Program-made: the position numbers and the translations under genes
Part shown: positions 59,226-64,000 of the stretch, in pieces
Position numbering within the stretch: position 1 is the stretch's first letter
How the letters are laid out: the number at the start of each line of letters is the position of its first letter
DNA from: Roseisalinus antarcticus
Lineage (GTDB): Bacteria; Pseudomonadota; Alphaproteobacteria; Rhodobacterales; Rhodobacteraceae
DNA: 64,000 bases
Assembly: GCF_900172355.1 (NCBI RefSeq)
Contig: NZ_FWFZ01000003.1
Span: 124,001-188,000, forward strand
Direction: 5' to 3'
The notes under the pieces: generated by a model
Database searches by the model: none
Seen by the model: the letters and a program-made list of their open reading frames with translations, nothing else
Told to the model about the DNA's origin: nothing

Positions 59226-60473
59226 ATGCGCACGCTCGTCTCCTTCGCGGCCCTGTTCCTGTCGGTGGCCCTGCTTCAGCTCTCGTCCGGGGGACTGGGA
59301 CCGCTTGACGCGCTGACCGGGCTGGCGGGCGGGTTCTCCAGATCCGAGGTCGGCTTGCTGGGCTCGGCGCATTTCGTGGGCTTCTTCCTGGGGTGCTGGA
59401 TGGCCCCGCGCCTCATGGGCGCTGTCGGCCACGCGCGCAGTTTCGCGACCTTCACCGCGCTCGGCGTCATCGGGCTGATCGCCCATACGCTGCTGTTTTC
59501 GCCCTACGCCTGGGCGGTGCTGCGCATCGCCTCGGGATTGTGCGTGGCGGGCGCCTACACGGTGATCGAGGCCTGGCTGCAGGCGCGCGTGACGAACGAG
59601 ACGCGCGGGCGGACCATGGGCCTTTACCGCGTCGTCGACATGGGCGCGGCCATGACCGCCCAGTTGATGATCGGGGCGCTCGCGGATGTCGAAACCTACG
59701 TGGCCTACAACATTCTGGCCCTGCTGGGCTGTTGCGCCCTGTTTCCGCTGATGGTCACCCGCTCGAACCAGCCCGAAATGCCCCGGGCCCCCCGCCTGCG
59801 GCCGGCGCTGGCCTATGCCCGCTCGCCCCTGGCGGTCACCGGCGTGCTCGCTGCGGCCGTGACATCCGCCTCGTTCCGGATGGTCGGGCCGGTCTACGGG
59901 CAGGAGGTGGGCCTCAGCGCCGACCAGATCGGGATCTTCCTGGCCGCCTGGGTCGGTGGCGGGGCGCTGGCGCAATTCCCGGCCGGGTGGCTCGCCGACC
60001 GCTATGACCGGCGCTGGGTCCTGATCTGGCTGTCGATAGCCTCGGTCGGGGCCTGCGCGATCACGGTTGCCGCCACCGGGTCCGGCACGGGGGCGATCCT
60101 GCTGACCTCGGCGCTGTTCGGGGCGACGAGCTTTCCGATCTACTCGGTCGCCGCCTCCCATGCCCATGACTTCGCCACCTCCGACGAACGGGTGGAGCTT
60201 TCGGCCGCGCTGATGTTCTGGTTCGCCGTCGGCGCGATCGCCGCTCCGCTGCTGACCTCGGCGCTGATCTCGGCCTTCGGGCCGTCGGCGCTGTTCGGGT
60301 TCATCTCGCTCGCCCATATCCTGCTGGTGATCTTCGGCCTGGCCCGGATACGCAGCCGCGCGGCCCCCGAACGGCGCACCGCCTATGTCTGGGCCCCGCG
60401 CACGACCTTCACCGTGGGCCGGCTGTTCAGCCGCGACCGAGACCGGCAGCCCCCCGGCAGTGACAGCGACTGA
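59226..60473 (+). CDS. MFS transporter (YcaD-like)
   Basis: A 415-residue major facilitator with about twelve helices. The loop motif between helices 2 and 3 is weak (PRLMGAVGHARSF), while the second loop at WLADRYDRRWVL near 260 is the standard MFS motif. TMGLYRVVDMGAAMTAQ near 130 and the SVAASHAHDFATSDERVELSAALMF segment near 310 match the YcaD/UhpT-like subgroup common in alphaproteobacteria. Substrate unknown. The ATG at 59226 follows AAGGAC by seven bases. It precedes metG by 57 bp. Confidence 0.88.
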   Translation: MRTLVSFAALFLSVALLQLSSGGLGPLDALTGLAGGFSRSEVGLLGSAHFVGFFLGCWMAPRLMGAVGHARSFATFTALGVIGLIAHTLLFSPYAWAVLRIASGLCVAGAYTVIEAWLQARVTNETRGRTMGLYRVVDMGAAMTAQLMIGALADVETYVAYNILALLGCCALFPLMVTRSNQPEMPRAPRLRPALAYARSPLAVTGVLAAAVTSASFRMVGPVYGQEVGLSADQIGIFLAAWVGGGALAQFPAGWLADRYDRRWVLIWLSIASVGACAITVAATGSGTGAILLTSALFGATSFPIYSVAASHAHDFATSDERVELSAALMFWFAVGAIAAPLLTSALISAFGPSALFGFISLAHILLVIFGLARIRSRAAPERRTAYVWAPRTTFTVGRLFSRDRDRQPPGSDSD

Positions 60474-60530
60474 CTGGCCCTTTCGGCCGCCGGGCGCTAG
60501 AGGAGGGGCGATTCAGACGACAGGAACACC

Positions 60531-62243
60531 ATGGCCCGCCATCTCATCACCTCCGCCATTCCCTACATCAATGGGATCAAGCACCTCGGCAACCTCGTCG
60601 GCAGCCAGCTTCCCGCCGACCTCTATGCGCGGTATCTGCGGGGCCGGGGGCACGAGGTTCTGTTTCTCTGCGCCACCGACGAACACGGCACCCCCGCCGA
60701 GATCGCGGCCCAGAAGGCGGGCAAGCCCGTGGCCGAATACTGCGCCGAGATGTGGGAGGTGCAGGCGAAGCTGGCCGATGGCTTCGGGCTGTCGTTCGAT
60801 CATTTCGGGCGTTCGTCCTCGTCTCAGAACCGGCACATGACCCAGCATTTCGCCGGCGTTCTGGCCGACCAGGGGCTGATCCGCGAAGTGTCTGAAACGC
60901 AGATGTATTCCCCTGCCGACGGGCGTTTCCTGCCCGACCGCTACATCGAGGGCACCTGCCCCAATTGCGGCTTCGAGGGTGCGCGCGGCGACCAGTGCGA
61001 CAATTGCACAAAGCAGCTCGACCCCGTCGACCTGATCGACGCCTACTCGACCATTTCGGGCAGCACGGACCTGGAGATGCGCGAGACCAAGCATCTCTAT
61101 CTGCGTCAGTCCGCGATGAAGGACGAGCTCGAGGCCTGGATCGACAGCAAGACCGACTGGCCGGTGCTGACCACCTCGATCGCGAAGAAATGGCTGAACG
61201 ACGGCGACGGGCTGCAGGATCGCGGCATCACCCGCGACCTCGACTGGGGCGTGCCGGTCAAGCGCGGCGACGCGGACTGGCCGGGGATGGAGGGCAAGGT
61301 CTTCTACGTCTGGTTCGACGCGCCGATCGAATACATCGCCTGCGCCCAGGAATGGGTCGATGCGGGCAAGGGCGACGATTGGGAGCGGTGGTGGCGCACC
61401 GACAAGGGCGCGGACGACGTGACCTACACCCAGTTCATGGGCAAGGACAACGTTCCGTTCCACACCCTGTCCTTCCCCGCGACGATCCTGGGCAGCCGCG
61501 AGCCCTGGAAGCTGGTCGACTACATCAAGTCGTTCAACTACCTCAATTACGACGGCGGCCAGTTCAGCACCTCGCGCGGGCGCGGCGTCTTCATGGACCA
61601 GGCGCTGGAGATCCTGCCGGCGGATTACTGGCGCTGGTGGCTGCTGTCCCGCGCCCCCGAGACCAGCGATTCCGAGTTCACCTGGGAGGCGTTCCAGACT
61701 GACGTGAACAAGGACCTGTCCGATGTGCTGGGCAATTTCGTCAGCCGGGTGACCAAGTTCTGCCGCTCCAAGTTCGGCGAAGAGGTCCCGTCGGGCGGTC
61801 CGCCCCTGCCGGTGGACGACGACGCGCTGGCCGAGCTGGCCGAAAAGCTGCGCTCCTACGAGCGCCAGATGGACGCGATGGAGGTGCGCCGCGCGGCCGC
61901 CACCCTGCGCGGGCTCTGGGCCTGGGGCAACGAATACCTGCAGGAGGCCGCCCCCTGGTCGACCTTCAAGACCGACTCCGACCTCGCGGCGAGCCAGATC
62001 CGCTTCGCGCTGAACCTGATCCGGCTCTATGCCGTGCTCTCGGCGCCGTTCATCCCCACGACCGCCGCGCGGATGCTGTCGGCGATGAACACGCTCGACA
62101 CCGACTGGCCGGGCGACGTGGCGGCGGCGGTGACCGCGCTGCCCGCCGGGCATGCCTTCTCGGTGCCCGACAACCTGTTCGACAAGATCACCGACGATCA
62201 GCGCGACGACTGGGCGGCGAGGTTCGCGGGCACCCGGGCATAG
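60531..62243 (+). CDS. metG: Methionyl-tRNA synthetase
   Basis: A class I synthetase of 570 residues that charges tRNA-Met. HLGN (18-21) is the HIGH signature. The zinc-binding knuckle has CPNCG and CDNC near 143-160. The KMSKS loop is FSTSR near 345, the usual variant of this alphaproteobacterial MetRS type. The anticodon-binding domain follows to the end, without a C-terminal EMAP dimer domain. Length is normal. Confidence 0.96.
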   Translation: MARHLITSAIPYINGIKHLGNLVGSQLPADLYARYLRGRGHEVLFLCATDEHGTPAEIAAQKAGKPVAEYCAEMWEVQAKLADGFGLSFDHFGRSSSSQNRHMTQHFAGVLADQGLIREVSETQMYSPADGRFLPDRYIEGTCPNCGFEGARGDQCDNCTKQLDPVDLIDAYSTISGSTDLEMRETKHLYLRQSAMKDELEAWIDSKTDWPVLTTSIAKKWLNDGDGLQDRGITRDLDWGVPVKRGDADWPGMEGKVFYVWFDAPIEYIACAQEWVDAGKGDDWERWWRTDKGADDVTYTQFMGKDNVPFHTLSFPATILGSREPWKLVDYIKSFNYLNYDGGQFSTSRGRGVFMDQALEILPADYWRWWLLSRAPETSDSEFTWEAFQTDVNKDLSDVLGNFVSRVTKFCRSKFGEEVPSGGPPLPVDDDALAELAEKLRSYERQMDAMEVRRAAATLRGLWAWGNEYLQEAAPWSTFKTDSDLAASQIRFALNLIRLYAVLSAPFIPTTAARMLSAMNTLDTDWPGDVAAAVTALPAGHAFSVPDNLFDKITDDQRDDWAARFAGTRA

Positions 62244-62434
62244 CCCCGGCCCCGGACCCGCGCGGCAAGCGGCCACCGGGCGCGGCCCGTGCGGCCCCGG
62301 ACCGCCGCCCGCAGCCGCAAAAGCCGCCGACGGCGGGCCCATTTGCGCTGGCTCTCCAGGCGGGCGGCAAAGATCCTCTCTTCCTCTGTGCGCGTTGCGG
62401 TCGCGAAATGGACGGGAATGATGTTGTGGGTCAT
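62198..62434 (-). CDS. Small basic hypothetical protein
   Basis: A 78-residue protein that starts [20 protein letters not shown] and is then very arginine-rich. AGGAGAG lies directly before the ATG at 62434, the main reason to accept it. Its end overlaps the 3' end of metG by 46 bases on the other strand. It diverges from the LysR gene and may be its target. The C-terminal half could be only the shadow of GC-rich sequence. Confidence 0.4.
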   Translation of the reverse strand: MTHNIIPVHFATATRTEEERIFAARLESQRKWARRRRLLRLRAAVRGRTGRARWPLAARVRGRGYARVPANLAAQSSR

Positions 62435-62527
62435 CTCTCTCTCCTGAAAGCAATCTTTGGATGCCCCCAACGTGGACCTGGCCGCGGCGCTTGAATATCT
62501 GCCGCAATCCGAACTAGACTTTCAAAA

Positions 62528-63355
62528 ATGAAAGATGCGCCAAGCCTCGACGACCTCGCGCTGTTTCTCGCCGTCGCGGACGCGGGCAGCCTGACCGCCG
62601 CGGCGAGCCAGACCGGGACGCCGCTGCCGACCCTGTCGCGCCGGATGACTGCGCTGGAGCGGACGCTGGGCCGGCGGCTGTTTCTGCGGGGCGCCTCGGG
62701 CTACAAGTTGACCGCCGAGGGGCGACGGCTGGCCGAGGAGGCCGGCGATCTGCGCGGCATCTCCCGCCGGGTGTCCCGCTGGCTCTCGGACCCCGACCGC
62801 GCCCGGGTCCGGATCACCGCCGGGGTCTGGACGACGCACCTGCTGGCCCGCCGGATCCGCGACTACTGGGCGCCCGGCGCACCCTGGGTGCCGGAGTTCC
62901 TGCCGACCAGCACGATGATCGACATCGCCCGGCGCGAGGCCGACATCGGCATTCGCAACACCGAGCCGGACCAGCCCTGGCTCGCCCGGCGCCGCGCGGG
63001 GCGGGTCACGGTCTCTATCTATGCCATTTCGCCGGAGGTCACCGGCTATCTGGCGACGTCGCGCGACGGCGACGCGACCCCGTCGCAGCGCTGGATCCGG
63101 GACAACCGTCGGGACGAGATCGTGACGACCGCCTCCGACCCCCGGGCCTGCCTCGACCTGGCGCTTTCAGGGCTGGGGCGCATCGCCCTGCCCGACGAGA
63201 TCGCCGTGCACGAACCCGCCCTGGTCGCGGTAGAGCCGCCGATCCCCGAGCTGGCCCATGACCGCTGGCTGGTCAGCCACCATGACGCCCGGCACGACCC
63301 GCCGATCCGCGCCGCCCTGACCGCCTTGGCGGAAGTTTTCGACCCGGCCGGCTAG
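62528..63355 (+). CDS. LysR family transcriptional regulator
   Basis: A 275-residue LysR-type regulator. The helix-turn-helix at about residues 8-65 is LFLAVADAGSLTAAASQTGTPLPTLSRRM. The effector domain has READIGIRNTEPDQPWLARRRAG near 137. It is somewhat short for the family (usual 290-310). It belongs to the TyrR/AaeR-like group. Divergent from the small basic protein; no obvious metabolic target lies next to it. Confidence 0.9.
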   Translation: MKDAPSLDDLALFLAVADAGSLTAAASQTGTPLPTLSRRMTALERTLGRRLFLRGASGYKLTAEGRRLAEEAGDLRGISRRVSRWLSDPDRARVRITAGVWTTHLLARRIRDYWAPGAPWVPEFLPTSTMIDIARREADIGIRNTEPDQPWLARRRAGRVTVSIYAISPEVTGYLATSRDGDATPSQRWIRDNRRDEIVTTASDPRACLDLALSGLGRIALPDEIAVHEPALVAVEPPIPELAHDRWLVSHHDARHDPPIRAALTALAEVFDPAG

Positions 63356-63488
63356 CGGGGCGCCCGCGGCCGCATGCAGCCGGGCCCGCGCGGGCGGCAA
63401 GTCTCTGCGCGAAAGGGGATATCCGGCCGCTGGATCGGCCCTGCAACCCATGCTAGCGTTTGCCGGATGATCATTTGAGGAGCTTGCC

Positions 63489-64000
63489 ATGCGCCGCCTT
63501 GCCTTCGTATTCGCCCTTTTTGCCACCTCGGCCGCCCAGGCTGCGACCTGCGGCAACGACTCCGGCGGATTCAGCCGATGGAAGCAGGAATTCGCCCAGG
63601 AAGCGGCGGCGGCGGGTGTCGGCCAGAGGGGGCTACAGGCGCTGGCCGCGGCGAACTACTCGACCTCGACCATCAGCGCGGACCGCAACCAGCGCGGCGT
63701 GCGCTACGCGCTGAACGACTTCATCCGCATCCGGCTTGGCTCTCTCGACAGTTTCGCGAGCCAGGCCCGGCAGCGCAAGAACGCCAATGCCGCCTTCTTC
63801 GCCTCGCTCGAGCAGGCCTATGGCGTGCCCTCAGGCATTCTGCTGGCGATCTGGGGCATGGAGACCGGCTTTGGCCGGACCATGGGAAACACGCCGGTCG
63901 TCGATTCCATCACGACCGTGGCCTATGATTGCCGGCGTGCCTCGTTTTTCACCCCGCACGCGCTTGCGGCGCTTGTCATGGTCGACCGCGGCATGCTGAC
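63489..64000 (+). CDS. Lytic murein transglycosylase, MltB/SLT-like (partial, C-terminus off window)
   Basis: The first 170 residues of a periplasmic lytic transglycosylase that cleaves peptidoglycan to anhydromuropeptides. A signal peptide (RRLAFVFALFATSAAQA) is followed by FSRWKQEFAQEAAAAGV and the catalytic region ILLAIWGMETGFGR, with catalytic Glu125. The pattern fits the MltB family (SLT_2 domain). GAGGAG lies seven bases before the ATG. The window ends inside the gene. Confidence 0.88.
   Translation, partial: MRRLAFVFALFATSAAQAATCGNDSGGFSRWKQEFAQEAAAAGVGQRGLQALAAANYSTSTISADRNQRGVRYALNDFIRIRLGSLDSFASQARQRKNANAAFFASLEQAYGVPSGILLAIWGMETGFGRTMGNTPVVDSITTVAYDCRRASFFTPHALAALVMVDRGML

Noticed and set aside
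61560-61620. Unusual KMSKS loop (FSTSR) in methionyl-tRNA synthetase
   Set aside because: This variant is normal for one of the two MetRS types found in alphaproteobacteria.
1-64000. Mobile elements, prophage, CRISPR arrays, tRNA or rRNA genes
   Set aside because: No transposase, integrase, phage, repeat-spacer or cloverleaf pattern was seen on either strand, and base composition is even.

Overview
The window is GC-rich, densely coding DNA from an alphaproteobacterium, most likely of the Rhodobacteraceae (Roseobacter group). Support comes from alphaproteobacterial families (DUF3572, DUF2927, DUF983, a PleD-type diguanylate cyclase), a heterotetrameric sarcosine oxidase operon, an EI-Ntr (PtsP) next to aspartate kinase, and many ATGA or GTGA overlaps between neighbouring genes. 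I see no rRNA, tRNA, CRISPR array, insertion sequence or prophage. The right and left edges cut genes (an ABC ATPase on the left, a lytic transglycosylase on the right).

Layout. 1-5.3 kb (minus): nucleobase uptake and catabolism, with cytosine deaminase, a BMP-type binding protein, an amidase and a nucleoside-type ABC ATPase. 5.7-13.2 kb: a LysR regulator diverging, across a perfect 16-bp palindrome, from a small catabolic operon (Fe(II)/2-oxoglutarate dioxygenase, class II aldolase, 3-hydroxyisobutyrate-type dehydrogenase); opposite these lies a thiolase / AMP-ligase / PCC-domain operon in which the ligase is broken by a frameshift. 13.4-17.0 kb: lysC and ptsP. 17.0-23.0 kb (minus): sarcosine oxidase operon soxB-x-y-soxD-soxA-soxG with two exported proteins inserted between soxB and soxD. 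23.0-25.0 kb: a CopD-like membrane protein and glutamate dehydrogenase. 25.6-28.6 kb: three TadE/TadG-type pilus genes without the rest of a tad locus.

29.5-33.5 kb: hom, glpX, tadA and a large-subunit pseudouridine synthase. 33.5-41.8 kb: the most interesting region, a membrane/chemical-stress cluster with TerC, a small membrane protein, XpaC, TelA, DUF2927, an SPFH-GYF protein, a lipoprotein, a cytochrome b561-like protein and a double zinc-ribbon membrane protein. It joins the TelA/XpaC toxic-anion module to proteins resembling Bacillus YdjI and YdjG, without PspA. 41.9-49.9 kb: sugar kinase, dtd, hydrolase, fasciclin, MttB-family methyltransferase, HAD phosphatase, DUF3572 and pleD.

50-52 kb: an ECF sigma factor with a coupled membrane anti-sigma candidate and a periplasmic metal-sensor-like protein, preceded by a four-EF-hand secreted protein. 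52-64 kb: DUF983, NUDIX, EamA, desaturase plus DUF2061 divergent from an XRE regulator, aldo-keto reductase, MFS transporter, metG, LysR and the partial transglycosylase.

Metabolically the window leans towards one-carbon and methylamine nitrogen compounds (sarcosine oxidase, MttB family, glutamate dehydrogenase), nucleobase salvage and envelope stress. Product names rest on motifs read by eye, not on database searches.
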